Source: Sedimenticola hydrogenitrophicus
Lineage (GTDB): Bacteria > Pseudomonadota > Gammaproteobacteria > Chromatiales > Chromatiaceae
Length of the DNA: 64,000 nucleotides
Assembly (NCBI RefSeq): GCF_025175675.1
Contig: NZ_JANIOA010000017.1
Coordinates: forward strand, 31,021 to 95,020
Direction of reading: 5' to 3'
The notes under the pieces were generated by a model. That model did no database searches, was not told the origin of the DNA, and was given only the letters and a program-made list of their open reading frames with translations. Below are positions 42,519-51,076 of this stretch, one piece after another. How positions within the stretch are numbered: the first letter of the stretch is position 1; each line of letters opens with the position of its first letter. A program made the position numbers and the translations under genes.

Positions 42519-42536
42519 TCGAGTGGTGTTTCCGAG

Positions 42537-43853
42537 ATGAATATTCTTTTCCTGACCAACCGACCAACAGCCAATACCCAGGCGGCTACAGTAACCGAAT
42601 ATCTGGATGCGTTGCATAAGTATTCGGGCCACACGGTGCATGAGATATCCATGCTTCGCCATTTTCCGGACCTGGTAGACCTGGATCGATTCGATGTGGT
42701 CATTACTCATTACTCACTATCCTTGGGCCCTTTGCTCCATCATTATCTTGGACCAAAACTTGTTGAGCGACTGAAGCGTTATAAGGGCCTGAAGGCCGCC
42801 TTTCTGCAGGATGAGTACCGGGAAATCCAGACCTACTGGAAACATATCAACGAGCTTGGGATCGATGTTCTTTTTTCGTGTGTTCCAGGACATGAGATCG
42901 CCAAGGTCTATCCGCCAGATAAGGTGCCGAAGTTACGCGTGGAGAATGTACTGACAGGCTATGTTCCAGAGCGCTTAGTTCATCAGGAAGTACTACCAGT
43001 AGATCAACGACCCATCGATGTGGGATATCGAACTCGACGCATGCCGTTCTGGCTAGGGCGTTTAGGTCAAGAAAAGTGGTTTATAGCGGAGGAGTTTAAA
43101 CGGCGCGCTGAGGGCACTGGACTGAAGCTCGACCTTTCCACCCGTGAGGGTGAGCGCCTCTATGGAGATGCCTGGAGCAAATTTGTCGCATCATGTCGAG
43201 CAGTGATTGGCGTGGAAAGCGGCGCAAGTATTATTGATTTTGATGGAAAGCTTGAGCATCGAGTCGAAGCATATACATCTAAATATCCAGATGCCACTTT
43301 TGAAGAAGTATCAGAGAAATTTTTAGGCCCATTTGAGGGATCTCTGAACTTGCACCAGATTTCGCCCCGCTGCTTCGAGGCGGCTGCACTGAGAACGCCG
43401 ATGGTGCTATTTGAAGGCGAGTATTCAGGGGTGCTTACGCCAGAACGTCATTTTATTGTATTGAAGAAGGATTTTTCCAATTTTGACGAGGTCATCGCAA
43501 AGCTCCGTGATCATTCATTTCTGCAAGCCATGGCCGACAGGACATATGCAGAGATTGCGCTAGATTCGAGGTGGAGCTATCGTGCATTTATAAAGCAGGT
43601 TGACGACATCTTGGAAGAAGAGGTTTCCAGGCGAGCAACTCTCGAGGCCTCGCGGCCCTACACAAAAGCAGAATTTAATCGTGCGAGAAGGTTAAGTGTT
43701 AACTACTATCTGCGCCGGAAAACTGCATTATTTATGCAATCTATCCTGTTAGGAATGCCATTTTCCAGAAAATCGATTTTCTGGCTGTGGGAGGCATTGC
43801 CGCGTCCATTACGGCGATTCGCGCGGCCTTTGGCAAGAACTGTGTCTCGGTAA
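42537..43853 (+). CDS. Putative glycosyltransferase, paralogue B
   Basis: A 438-residue paralogue of the protein at 39267. It has RRMPFWLGRLGQEKWF, GVESGASIIDFDGKLE and HQISPRCFEAAALRTPMVLF, then EGEYSGVLTP. The strict conservation of the Gly-rich and FEGxYSGVL segments suggests substrate-binding roles. The basic C-terminus (about residues 380-438) could peripherally attach to the membrane. It probably transfers a sugar of the repeat or cap. The donor is unknown. Confidence 0.6.
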   Translation: MNILFLTNRPTANTQAATVTEYLDALHKYSGHTVHEISMLRHFPDLVDLDRFDVVITHYSLSLGPLLHHYLGPKLVERLKRYKGLKAAFLQDEYREIQTYWKHINELGIDVLFSCVPGHEIAKVYPPDKVPKLRVENVLTGYVPERLVHQEVLPVDQRPIDVGYRTRRMPFWLGRLGQEKWFIAEEFKRRAEGTGLKLDLSTREGERLYGDAWSKFVASCRAVIGVESGASIIDFDGKLEHRVEAYTSKYPDATFEEVSEKFLGPFEGSLNLHQISPRCFEAAALRTPMVLFEGEYSGVLTPERHFIVLKKDFSNFDEVIAKLRDHSFLQAMADRTYAEIALDSRWSYRAFIKQVDDILEEEVSRRATLEASRPYTKAEFNRARRLSVNYYLRRKTALFMQSILLGMPFSRKSIFWLWEALPRPLRRFARPLARTVSR

Positions 43854-43889
43854 AGAACTAGCCAATAGCTGCATCAACTGGATGATCGT

Positions 43890-44828
43890 ATGCGGATTTG
43901 CGTAAGTGGTGCTAACGGTTTTGTGGGGCGGGATCTTTGCGCAAGTCTCAGTGCGGACGGACATGGGGTCGTACGTACAGTACGAGATAAGAGTCAAGGG
44001 GATATTGCGGTAGGTCATATCGGCCCGGATACTGATTGGCGCGGGGCCCTTGGAGGTTGCGATGCAGTGGTGCATCTTGCTGCCCGTGTGCATGTAATGC
44101 ACGAAAAAGCGGCCGATCCTTTGACTGAATTTTGGAAAATAAATGTGGGGGGCACTCGGAGTCTTGCGCAGCAGGCAGCAAAGGAAGGGGTAAAACGCTT
44201 TATTTTCTTGAGTACTATCAAAGTGCTGGGTGAGGGGCAAGTTACGCCATATCGAGCCGATGATCCGCCTGCACCAGTCGATGCATATGCCATCTCCAAA
44301 TGGGAGGCAGAGAAATTGCTCGCAGATATTGCTGCTGAAACGGGAATGGAGGTTGTCATTCTGCGTCCTCCCTTAGTGTATGGACAGGGTGTAAAGGGTA
44401 ATTTTTTTAGTCTTATGCGGGCGGTTGATCGTGGACTTCCCTTGCCCTTGGGAGCCATTCATAACCAGCGTAGTTTGATTTACCTGGGTAACTTGGTGGA
44501 TGCTATCCGGGTCGGACTGTCACATCCTGCCGCGGCTGGTAAAGTGTTCATGGTGAGTGATGGCGAAGATGTTTCTACGCCCGAACTGGCTCGCCGAGTC
44601 GCTGCCGCCTTGGGCCGCCCAGCTTTATTATTGCCAGTATCGGTTGCATGGATGAGGTGGGCTGGCAGGTTGCTGGGCAGGCGGGCGGCAGTGGAGCGCT
44701 TGATCGGTTCGCTCGCAGTCGATATCAAGTACATACAGAATGATTTGGGCTGGTCACCGCCATTCAGCATGCAGTCGGGTATCGCTGCGACCGCTGCGTG
44801 GTATCGCAAGATGGGGGCGGGGCTGTGA
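43890..44828 (+). CDS. WbpV-like UDP-sugar epimerase/4-reductase (extended SDR)
   Basis: A 312-residue SDR with SGANGFVGRDLCASLS, VVHLAARVHVM, catalytic Ser in FLSTIKVLGE and YAISK. The HLAARVHVM and KVxGE pattern is that of WbpV/WbpK-type enzymes that reduce UDP-4-keto-6-deoxy-GlcNAc to QuiNAc or FucNAc. A WbpM-type 4,6-dehydratase that could supply the substrate is encoded at 51238. The stop overlaps the start of the sugar-phosphate transferase (GTGA), the usual partner of this enzyme. Confidence 0.8.
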   Translation: MRICVSGANGFVGRDLCASLSADGHGVVRTVRDKSQGDIAVGHIGPDTDWRGALGGCDAVVHLAARVHVMHEKAADPLTEFWKINVGGTRSLAQQAAKEGVKRFIFLSTIKVLGEGQVTPYRADDPPAPVDAYAISKWEAEKLLADIAAETGMEVVILRPPLVYGQGVKGNFFSLMRAVDRGLPLPLGAIHNQRSLIYLGNLVDAIRVGLSHPAAAGKVFMVSDGEDVSTPELARRVAAALGRPALLLPVSVAWMRWAGRLLGRRAAVERLIGSLAVDIKYIQNDLGWSPPFSMQSGIAATAAWYRKMGAGL

Positions 44829-45382
44829 TTCTGCGTCTGTTGGATATTGTGTTGGCGGCGGTCGGGCTTCTGGTTGCATTGCCATTGATTGTTGTGCTTT
44901 TTGTGATCGGCTTATTCGATACCGGCTCGCCGTTGTTTCTACAGGTGCGTGTGGGGCGACGCCAGCTGCCCTTCACTCTGGTGAAATTCCGCACCATGAA
45001 AACAGATACGCAGTCGGTTGCGACACATCTTGCTAACCCCGAGACCGTGACGAAGATGGGGGCGCTCCTGCGGCGTACCAAGCTGGATGAATTGCCTCAA
45101 CTGTGGAATGTACTCAAGGGCGAGATGAGCTTGGTGGGGCCGCGCCCATGTTTGTTCAATCAGGAGGAATTGATCGTCGAGCGTGCGGCCCGTGCGGTCT
45201 TCGATGCACGCCCAGGTATCACGGGGCTGGCACAGGTGCAGGGTATCGACATGTCTACACCAAGGCTGCTAGCCGAAACGGACGCACGCATGCTGGAATC
45301 CTTGAGCCCGGCGACGTATTTTGGCTACATCCTCAAAACGATCGCTGGATCAGGCAGTGGTGACCGCATGCAACGAGGGTGA
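44825..45382 (+). CDS. Initiating UndP sugar-phosphate transferase (monotopic PGT, PglC/WcaJ-like)
   Basis: A 185-residue bacterial sugar transferase. It has an N-terminal re-entrant membrane helix (LDIVLAAVGLLVALPLIVVL), then VKFRTMKTDT, KLDELPQLWNVLKGEMSLVG and the catalytic-type PRP motif, and RPGITGLAQVQG. It places a sugar phosphate on undecaprenyl phosphate to start chain synthesis. The preceding WbpV-like enzyme points to QuiNAc- or FucNAc-type donors. The start is GTG 44825, overlapping the upstream stop. It is the last gene of the long operon. Confidence 0.88.
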   Translation: MILRLLDIVLAAVGLLVALPLIVVLFVIGLFDTGSPLFLQVRVGRRQLPFTLVKFRTMKTDTQSVATHLANPETVTKMGALLRRTKLDELPQLWNVLKGEMSLVGPRPCLFNQEELIVERAARAVFDARPGITGLAQVQGIDMSTPRLLAETDARMLESLSPATYFGYILKTIAGSGSGDRMQRG

Positions 45383-45588
45383 CCCTGCTTTTCAAGGTGG
45401 TGTTCAGAGGTCAATGTGGTGCTTTTATTAATGACAGTGGTAATAGTTACGTCGTTTTCTTCATTTGGGTTGATATGGAAGCCGTAATTAGCTGCCTGCG
45501 CTGAGAAAGGTTGTCTTGTGGGCTAGTAGTCGCTTTGTTTGGCTGTAGATTTGCCGGTCTGAAATTGAATAGTACAAAGCGTCTTATT

Positions 45589-47238
45589 ATGAATATTACC
45601 CAGACTCCTGCCTGGCAAGCTTTAAATACGCATCGAGATTCAGTGGCATACTGCCATCTCCGCGACTGGTTCGCTGCCGATCCGGATCGTTTCTCCCATC
45701 TGTCGCTTGAGGTTGAAGGCCTGCTTGCCGATTTTTCCCGGCAGCGGCTCAATCAGCAAACTTTTGATTTGCTACTGAAGGTTGCAGAAGTTGCGGAAGT
45801 AACTGGCTGGCGTGATCGTCTGTTTGCCGGCGAAAAAATCAACATCAGCGAACATCGCGCCGTGCTTCATCCGGCCTTGCGTCACCTGGAGTATGAAGCA
45901 TACCCTTCACCTGAAGACAATGTACAGCCGGATGTGTTGGCCGTGCGCGATAAAATGCGTCTGTTTACTGACAGTGTCCGCAATGGCTCATGGCGGGGTT
46001 TTTCCGACGAAGTGATTCTTGATGTGGTGAACATCGGCATAGGTGGTTCGGATCTTGGGCCACGGCTGGCTGTCCACGCACTGGCTGCCTGGCGGCATCC
46101 GGAGTTGAAATTCCATTTTGTCTCCAATCTTGATAGCGCGGATATAGCGCCGCTGTTGGACAGGCTCGATCCGCGTACCACGCTATTTGTTGTCGTGAGC
46201 AAGTCATTCACGACTCAGGAGACCATGATCAATGCCATGACGGCTCGCGACTGGGTGGAGGAAGGTGCCGGCAGTCCGGCGCAGGACGTCTTGGCGCGGC
46301 ATTTTGTCGCGGTGACCGCGGAGCCCGGTCTTGCCGTGGAGTTCGGTTTGCCCGAGTCGAATATATTCCGCATCTGGGATTGGGTCGGTGGGCGTTATTC
46401 ACTCTGGTCGGCGGCGGGCCTGGCAATCGCGCTGGCGGTAGGCATGGATAACTTCGCGGCATTGTTAAGCGGGGCAGGGGCCATGGACCGACACTTCAGG
46501 GAGGCGCCACTGGCTGAAAACCTGCCTGTGCTGATGGCCCTGGTCGGTATCTGGAACAGCAACTTTCTGGGTGCCGAGACCAGTGCCGTTCTGCCCTATA
46601 ACGAATCACTGCGCTATCTGCCCGCCTTTCTTCAGCAGCTTGAGATGGAATCCAACGGGAAGACGGTAGGCCGGGATGGGCAACCTTTGGCGTGCAAGGC
46701 CAACCCGGTGGTCTGGGGGGCGATCGGCTCGAATGGCCAGCACGCCTTCTTCCAGTTGCTGCACCAGGGTGGTTGGCTTGTCCCCTGTGATTTTATCGCT
46801 ACCGTTGAGAGTAATTTTCCACTACCCGGGCACCAGGCCCCGCTGTTGGCAAACTGTTTCGCCCAGGCCGCGGCACTCGCCTTTGGCAAGACGGAGGCGG
46901 AAGCGCGCTCCGAGCTTGAAGCGGCCGGTCTGTCTGACGAGCAGCTGACCGCACTGCTGCCGCACAAGGTATTCACAGGCAACCAGCCTTCCACGCTGCT
47001 CCTCTTGCCGAAATTGGATGCCCGCTATCTCGGTCTACTACTGGCACTCTATGAACACAAGACATTCGTGCAGGGTGTGATCTGGGGAGTCAACTCGTTT
47101 GATCAGTGGGGTGTAGAGATTGGAAAACAGCTTGCCGGGCGCTTGTTGCCGGCACTGCGTGGGGAGGGCGATGTGGCAGGGCTGGATGAGTCAACCGCGG
47201 CGCTGATTAAATGGTGTAGAGCGCGCAAGGTTTTGTGA
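45589..47238 (+). CDS. pgi: Glucose-6-phosphate isomerase
   Basis: A 549-residue enzyme of exactly the usual length, interconverting glucose 6-phosphate and fructose 6-phosphate. Signatures include VNIGIGGSDLGPRLAVHAL, VVSKSFTTQET, the catalytic Glu region QLEMESNGK, the His in GSNGQHAFFQLLHQGG, and GVNSFDQWGVEIGKQLA with the catalytic Lys. The ATG at 45589 is chosen over upstream in-frame codons, since MNITQTPAWQAL aligns with the family start. It feeds hexose phosphates into nucleotide-sugar synthesis, and pgi genes do occur at the ends of O-antigen loci. Confidence 0.95.
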   Translation: MNITQTPAWQALNTHRDSVAYCHLRDWFAADPDRFSHLSLEVEGLLADFSRQRLNQQTFDLLLKVAEVAEVTGWRDRLFAGEKINISEHRAVLHPALRHLEYEAYPSPEDNVQPDVLAVRDKMRLFTDSVRNGSWRGFSDEVILDVVNIGIGGSDLGPRLAVHALAAWRHPELKFHFVSNLDSADIAPLLDRLDPRTTLFVVVSKSFTTQETMINAMTARDWVEEGAGSPAQDVLARHFVAVTAEPGLAVEFGLPESNIFRIWDWVGGRYSLWSAAGLAIALAVGMDNFAALLSGAGAMDRHFREAPLAENLPVLMALVGIWNSNFLGAETSAVLPYNESLRYLPAFLQQLEMESNGKTVGRDGQPLACKANPVVWGAIGSNGQHAFFQLLHQGGWLVPCDFIATVESNFPLPGHQAPLLANCFAQAAALAFGKTEAEARSELEAAGLSDEQLTALLPHKVFTGNQPSTLLLLPKLDARYLGLLLALYEHKTFVQGVIWGVNSFDQWGVEIGKQLAGRLLPALRGEGDVAGLDESTAALIKWCRARKVL

Positions 47239-47321
47239 CTTGATGTCCTCCACAATGTGGTATTGCCACAGGTTGTTCGCGGCGGAGCCATTCCTACGGG
47301 GTGGTGGGGTGTAGTGGATTG

Positions 47322-47343
47322 GTGGGGGCGCCTCTGGCGCGAA
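47322..47343. repeat. Dispersed palindromic repeat (GTAGGAGCGCC family), variant
   Basis: GGGGGCGCCTCTGGCGCGAA follows a GTAGTGGATTGGT stretch. It is preceded by a related TTCGCGGCGGAGCCATTCCT arm at about 47275. It lies between pgi and the TacA-like gene. Confidence 0.5.
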
Positions 47344-47372
47344 GATGATCCAATATGATCAATCCCTGCATT

Positions 47373-47427
47373 GTATGCCGAAAAGGCATACGCATTGACT
47401 GAAGGTATTTGTGTATGCCATAATGGC
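47373..47427 (+). promoter_or_regulatory. Promoter and candidate operator of the TacAT-like operon
   Basis: TTGACT (47395-47400) and CATAAT (47419-47424) with an 18-base spacer form a strong sigma-70 promoter. The palindrome GCCATAATGGC (47417-47427) covers the -10 box. A GTATGCC/GGCATAC inverted repeat lies upstream at 47373-47391, and its left-arm sequence GTATGCC recurs at 47413. These are good operator candidates for the ribbon-helix-helix antitoxin encoded 36 bases downstream. Confidence 0.65.
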
Positions 47428-47462
47428 ACCATGCTTATAAGTTTAAGGATGTAAGTGAGATT

Positions 47463-47756
47463 ATGGCGACTAATGCAGAACGTAAAGAAACCCGTTTGGT
47501 TGCGCGAACCACCGCGGAGATACAGGAAATCATACAACGGGCAGCCGATTACTCTGGGGCAACCCTTTCACAGTTCCTTATTGAGTCGGCAATGGAGAAG
47601 GCGCGCAGCGTGATTGAACATACCGAGACATTGCATCTTTCGATGGCCGGTGCTGACGCACTGCTTGCCGCCTTGGAAACTCCGCCAAAGGCGAATAAAA
47701 AGCTACTTAAGGCTGCGCAGCGCTACCAGGAAACGGTGAATGTCCCTGGTCATTGA
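47463..47756 (+). CDS. DUF1778/TacA-like ribbon-helix-helix antitoxin
   Basis: A 97-residue protein. The N-terminal ~55 residues (KETRLVARTTAEIQEIIQRA then SGATLSQFLIESAMEKA) form the ribbon-helix-helix DNA-binding unit of DUF1778 proteins. The C-terminus (LSMAGADALLAALETPPKAN) matches the toxin-neutralising tail with its hydrophobic ALLAALE core. It would neutralise the acetyltransferase toxin encoded next and repress its own promoter. The two genes overlap by 17 bases. Confidence 0.88.
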   Translation: MATNAERKETRLVARTTAEIQEIIQRAADYSGATLSQFLIESAMEKARSVIEHTETLHLSMAGADALLAALETPPKANKKLLKAAQRYQETVNVPGH

Positions 47757-48258
47757 GGAAATCACCCCGCAACATGATCGCAAAGCGTTTGATTGCGGCA
47801 TCACAGAGTTGAATCAATTCTTGCAACAACAGGCCCGGCAAAAGACAGTAAAGCATATTGCGAAAACCTATGTGGTGTGTCGTGATTCCGCGCCCAAGAC
47901 AATCATTGGCTATCACACGCTCACCGGATATTCAGTGACAACGCCGCCAGCCCACAGAGTTTACAAAAAGTATCCTCACCCGCTCAGTGCGGTAAAACTG
48001 GCCCGTCTTGCCGTGGACCGTTCACAGCAAGGGGCTGGGTTAGGAGAACGGTTACTGGTTGATGCCATCTATCGAACGACCTTGGTTGAACAACAAATTT
48101 CCGTCATCGGATTGTTTGTTGATCCTATGACTCCGCAGGTCATTCCCTTTTATCAACAGTATGGTTTTTTACCGGTTGATCCAGACGATCATTCACGCAT
48201 TGAAATGTGGCTACCTATGAAAACCTGTATAGAAATTATCAATACCTTGGAGCGGTAG
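47740..48258 (+). CDS. GNAT acetyltransferase toxin (TacT-like)
   Basis: A 172-residue GNAT-fold protein. It starts with a DRKAFDCGITELNQFL segment typical of TacT/AtaT toxins. The acetyl-CoA loop is DRSQQGAGLGERLL near residue 95, and YQQYGFLPVDPDD near 145 contains the likely catalytic Tyr. Toxins of this family acetylate aminoacyl-tRNA and block translation. Pairing with a DUF1778 antitoxin and the 17-base overlap support the assignment. Confidence 0.88.
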   Translation: MSLVIEEITPQHDRKAFDCGITELNQFLQQQARQKTVKHIAKTYVVCRDSAPKTIIGYHTLTGYSVTTPPAHRVYKKYPHPLSAVKLARLAVDRSQQGAGLGERLLVDAIYRTTLVEQQISVIGLFVDPMTPQVIPFYQQYGFLPVDPDDHSRIEMWLPMKTCIEIINTLER

Positions 48259-48567
48259 CTGCCAACGGTGCTTCCCTGCGTGCAGTGCAGGGGGCTTGAA
48301 TGCCAGGGCAAGAGGTAACCAGCCGGTTGAAAATCAACCATTGCGTGGATGATTTTCAGTTTCATTACAATCGGCTAAGCCCGGCAGACTCCTAGTAGTC
48401 GTCCAAATCAATATTGCCGGGTAAAGCTGTTTCAGTTTCGTAGGGTGGATAAGCTTGCGCATCCACCGCCATCCGATTCATGGTGGATGCGCTGATGCTT
48501 ATCCACCCTACAAAAGTACTTTATCAAATTGAAGTAGTACTAGGGTGCTTAACAATCAGGTGAAGCC
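48259..48567. other. Intergenic gap between the TacT-like gene and the third toxin-antitoxin pair
   Basis: No gene is seen. It contains a short inverted repeat (GAAAATCA at 48329-48336 with TGATTTTC at 48350-48357) and the left copy of a 72-base repeat (48440-48511, listed separately). A TGAAGCC stretch precedes the next ATG, with AGGTGA as ribosome binding site. Confidence 0.55.
48440..48511. repeat. GTAGGGTGGATAAGC palindromic repeat, left copy flanking toxin-antitoxin pair 3
   Basis: A 72-base element with ends GTAGGGTGGATAAGC and GCTTATCCACCCTAC and inner arms GCGCATCCACC/GGTGGATGCGC. It is almost identical to the copy at 49404-49476. The first ~57 bases match exactly, and only the short ATG/TCG stretch and one base near the right end differ. 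Confidence 0.8.
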
Positions 48568-48867
48568 ATGAGACTAACGCCATATCAAACCAAAGTAATC
48601 CACCAGGTAGTCTTCGACATCGCTGGAGATCGGGTCAGCGTGCGTTTATTTGGTTCCCGTGTGGATGATAACGCCCGTGGCGGGGATATCGACTTGCTCG
48701 TTGAGATTCCATATCCTGTTGACGAACCTGCTTGGTTGAGCGCGAAGATATCGGGTCGGATTAGTCGCCGGCTCGGCGGGCAAAAGGTTGATGTGCTGCT
48801 GAGTGCCCCCAATCTGGAACATTTTCCGATTCATGATATTGCCCGAAAGGAGGGCGTTGTACTGTGA
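48568..48867 (+). CDS. Minimal nucleotidyltransferase (MntA-like antitoxin), pair 3
   Basis: A 99-residue paralogue of the proteins at 12812 and 13891. The signature is FGSRVDDNARGGDIDLLV (Gly29-Ser30, Asp40, Asp42), with KVDVLLS as the later acidic strand. It shares the MRLTPYQ start. The stop overlaps the partner's GTG start. The role is inferred from MntA: antitoxin and possible AMPylator of the HEPN partner. Confidence 0.85.
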   Translation: MRLTPYQTKVIHQVVFDIAGDRVSVRLFGSRVDDNARGGDIDLLVEIPYPVDEPAWLSAKISGRISRRLGGQKVDVLLSAPNLEHFPIHDIARKEGVVL

Positions 48868-49352
48868 GCATTCCTCAGTCTGCACAGCTACGGTTGCAAT
48901 TCCTGGCTCGGATAGTCCGCAAGGAGATCCGTTATTTGAATTCGACGGATGGGCGCCTCTTTGACAGCCCATTTTCTCGCGAGAAAGCGCAGCGCTTGGA
49001 GGCCGATGATAATTTGGCGGAGCAGGTGGACGCCTTTGTGAGCCGCTTCGGACGCCTTCAGGATACGGTAGGCGATAATTTGTTGCCTCTGTATCTTAAC
49101 GCGGTGGGCGAGAAAACAGGACCTGCTGTGGATAACCTGAATCGGGCTGAAAAACTTGGGTTGATAAATTCCGTAGATACCTGGATGGCACTAAGGGAAT
49201 TGCGGAATCAGATGATACACGAATACATCGAGGATCTTGATAAGCTGACTGATGCACTGAATCAGGGACATGTACACGTGTCCACGCTCTCCGAAGACGC
49301 TGGTCGGATATTATGTGATCTTGAAATCAGGGGATGGATTCAAAGCCCCTGA
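48864..49352 (+). CDS. HEPN-type toxin (HepT-like), pair 3
   Basis: A 162-residue helical protein starting at GTG 48864 (GTGA overlap). It contains RNQMIHEY (Arg114, His119, Tyr121), the RX4HXY motif, and the family blocks RFGRLQDTVGDNLLP and LNRAEKLGLI. It is closest to pair 1 (13108), although the two loci lie 36 kb apart. An RNase toxin role is inferred from the motif and pairing. Confidence 0.75.
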   Translation: MSIPQSAQLRLQFLARIVRKEIRYLNSTDGRLFDSPFSREKAQRLEADDNLAEQVDAFVSRFGRLQDTVGDNLLPLYLNAVGEKTGPAVDNLNRAEKLGLINSVDTWMALRELRNQMIHEYIEDLDKLTDALNQGHVHVSTLSEDAGRILCDLEIRGWIQSP

Positions 49353-49403
49353 AAGGGATACCTGAATACCTATCTAACTCAAGTTTCGGAGTTCGCAGTA
49401 CTT

Positions 49404-49476
49404 GTAGGGTGGATAAGCTTGCGCATCCACCGCCATCCGATTCATGGTGGATGCGCTGTCGCTTATCCACCCTTAC
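49404..49476. repeat. GTAGGGTGGATAAGC palindromic repeat, right copy flanking toxin-antitoxin pair 3
   Basis: Direct repeat of 48440-48511 in the same orientation. The two copies bracket the nucleotidyltransferase/HEPN pair at about 55 bases on each side. A TTCGCGGCGGAGCGCTTCTA arm of another repeat family follows at 49498-49517. Confidence 0.8.
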
Positions 49477-49591
49477 ATCTACTGGCGTGAAGGTATTCGC
49501 GGCGGAGCGCTTCTACAGGGTGGCGGGTTGTTCTCGCAAAGTTTTGTCTTCAAATCCGATATAACATTTTTCGACAAGGGACTGAAAGAAA

Positions 49592-51037
49592 ATGGATATG
49601 AGCATTGATCATATTTCGGTTGATGGGACAGGGTTTACAGTCCACCACCATGGAGCAGTTCATGGTGTGACCGGCTCCTGTCATGAGTTGCGCCTGGCGA
49701 ATGGGCATTCGCTGTTGGTCGATTGCGGGCTGTTTCAGGGTGACGAACTGCCTGGCAATGACAGCATTGGCAAGGGACTGGAAATCGACTTTCCTGTCGA
49801 TGGATTGATGGGTCTGGTGGTGACCCATGTGCACATCGACCACATTGGGCGTATCCCCTATCTGCTGGCTGCCGGATTTCGTGGGCCGATCTTCTGCACA
49901 GAGGCTTCGGCTCTGCTGTTGCCGCTGGTGCTGGAGGATGCGTTGAAGGTGGGGTTCACGCGCAATGCAGCGCTGATCAAGCGGTTTCTTGATCAGATCC
50001 GGCTTCAGCTGGTCGCACTGCCGTATAAGCAGTGGCGATCGGTGGGAACGGGGGTGTCTATCAAGTTGCATCCGGCCGGCCATATCCTGGGTTCCGCCTA
50101 TGTGGAGGTTAAGGTTCAGGCGGCTGGAGGGGAGCAAGTATCAAAACGGGATCGGCGGGTAGTTTTTTCCGGAGATCTGGGGGCGCCCTACACGCCCCTG
50201 CTGCCGGCGCCGAAATCCCCCTGGCGTGCCGATCTGCTGGTGCTGGAGAGTACCTATGGTGATCGCCTGTACGAAAATCGCGCCCAGCGCCAGTTGCGTC
50301 TGCGGCAGGTGATTGAGCATGCCCTGGTTAATCGCGGCACGGTACTGGTTCCCGCCTTCTCCATCGGCCGTACCCAGGAACTGCTCTACGACCTGGAGGG
50401 CCTGATTCATCGCATGGGCAGTCGTGAAGCGGGAAACGACGTGCGTTGGGATCAACTGGAGATTATTGTTGACTCCCCGCTGGCCGCAAAAATGACCGCC
50501 AGCTACCGGCGGTTACGCCACCTCTGGGACAATGAGGCGCACCGACGTTTGAATGCCGGCCGTCATCCGCTGGCCTTTGAGCAGCTCTACACCGTAGAGA
50601 GTCATGATGAGCATTTGCAAACGGTCGCTTACCTTGCCAATTCGAAGCGACCGGCCGTAGTGATTGCCGCCAGTGGCATGTGCAGTGGTGGAAGGGTGGT
50701 CAATTATCTGAAAGCGCTGCTGAGTGATCCGCGCCACGATGTGCTGTTTGTGGGTTATCAGGCCGCCGGTACGCCGGGCCGGGTTATCCAGCACTATGGT
50801 CCGAAAGGCGGGTATGTAGAGCTGGATGGTCGGCGTTTCACCATACGCGCCGGAGTGCATACCCTGGGCGGTTATTCCGCCCATGCCGATCAGGCCAGTC
50901 TGCTTCGCTTCGTCAAGGGGATTCGCCATCAACCCCGGGAAATTCGCCTGGTGCATGGGGATGCGTCGGCCAAGCGTGAATTGCGGGATAAGTTGCGGAC
51001 TCTGCTTCCAGGGACGGATGTGGTAATCGCGGGGTAG
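49592..51037 (+). CDS. MBL-fold beta-CASP RNA-processing nuclease
   Basis: A 481-residue metallo-beta-lactamase/beta-CASP protein of the Ysh1/CPSF-73-like bacterial family (COG1236 type). Zinc ligands sit in THVHIDHIGRIPYL (His79, His81, Asp83, His84). The beta-CASP part has SGMCSGGRVVNYLKALL near residue 362. The C-terminal RMMBL domain has GYSAHADQASLLRFV near 427 and a late VHGDASAKRELRDKL. It is likely a cytoplasmic RNase. There is no evident link to the polysaccharide genes. Confidence 0.88.
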   Translation: MDMSIDHISVDGTGFTVHHHGAVHGVTGSCHELRLANGHSLLVDCGLFQGDELPGNDSIGKGLEIDFPVDGLMGLVVTHVHIDHIGRIPYLLAAGFRGPIFCTEASALLLPLVLEDALKVGFTRNAALIKRFLDQIRLQLVALPYKQWRSVGTGVSIKLHPAGHILGSAYVEVKVQAAGGEQVSKRDRRVVFSGDLGAPYTPLLPAPKSPWRADLLVLESTYGDRLYENRAQRQLRLRQVIEHALVNRGTVLVPAFSIGRTQELLYDLEGLIHRMGSREAGNDVRWDQLEIIVDSPLAAKMTASYRRLRHLWDNEAHRRLNAGRHPLAFEQLYTVESHDEHLQTVAYLANSKRPAVVIAASGMCSGGRVVNYLKALLSDPRHDVLFVGYQAAGTPGRVIQHYGPKGGYVELDGRRFTIRAGVHTLGGYSAHADQASLLRFVKGIRHQPREIRLVHGDASAKRELRDKLRTLLPGTDVVIAG

Positions 51038-51076
51038 GATGCCGGCAGCTTGGACAGGGGCGGAGTCCAGTGCGGG

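Noticed and set aside
48259..49476. CRISPR-like repetition around the third toxin-antitoxin pair
   Set aside because: Only two copies, palindromic and about 960 bases apart, with a gene pair between them; no spacer array or cas genes.
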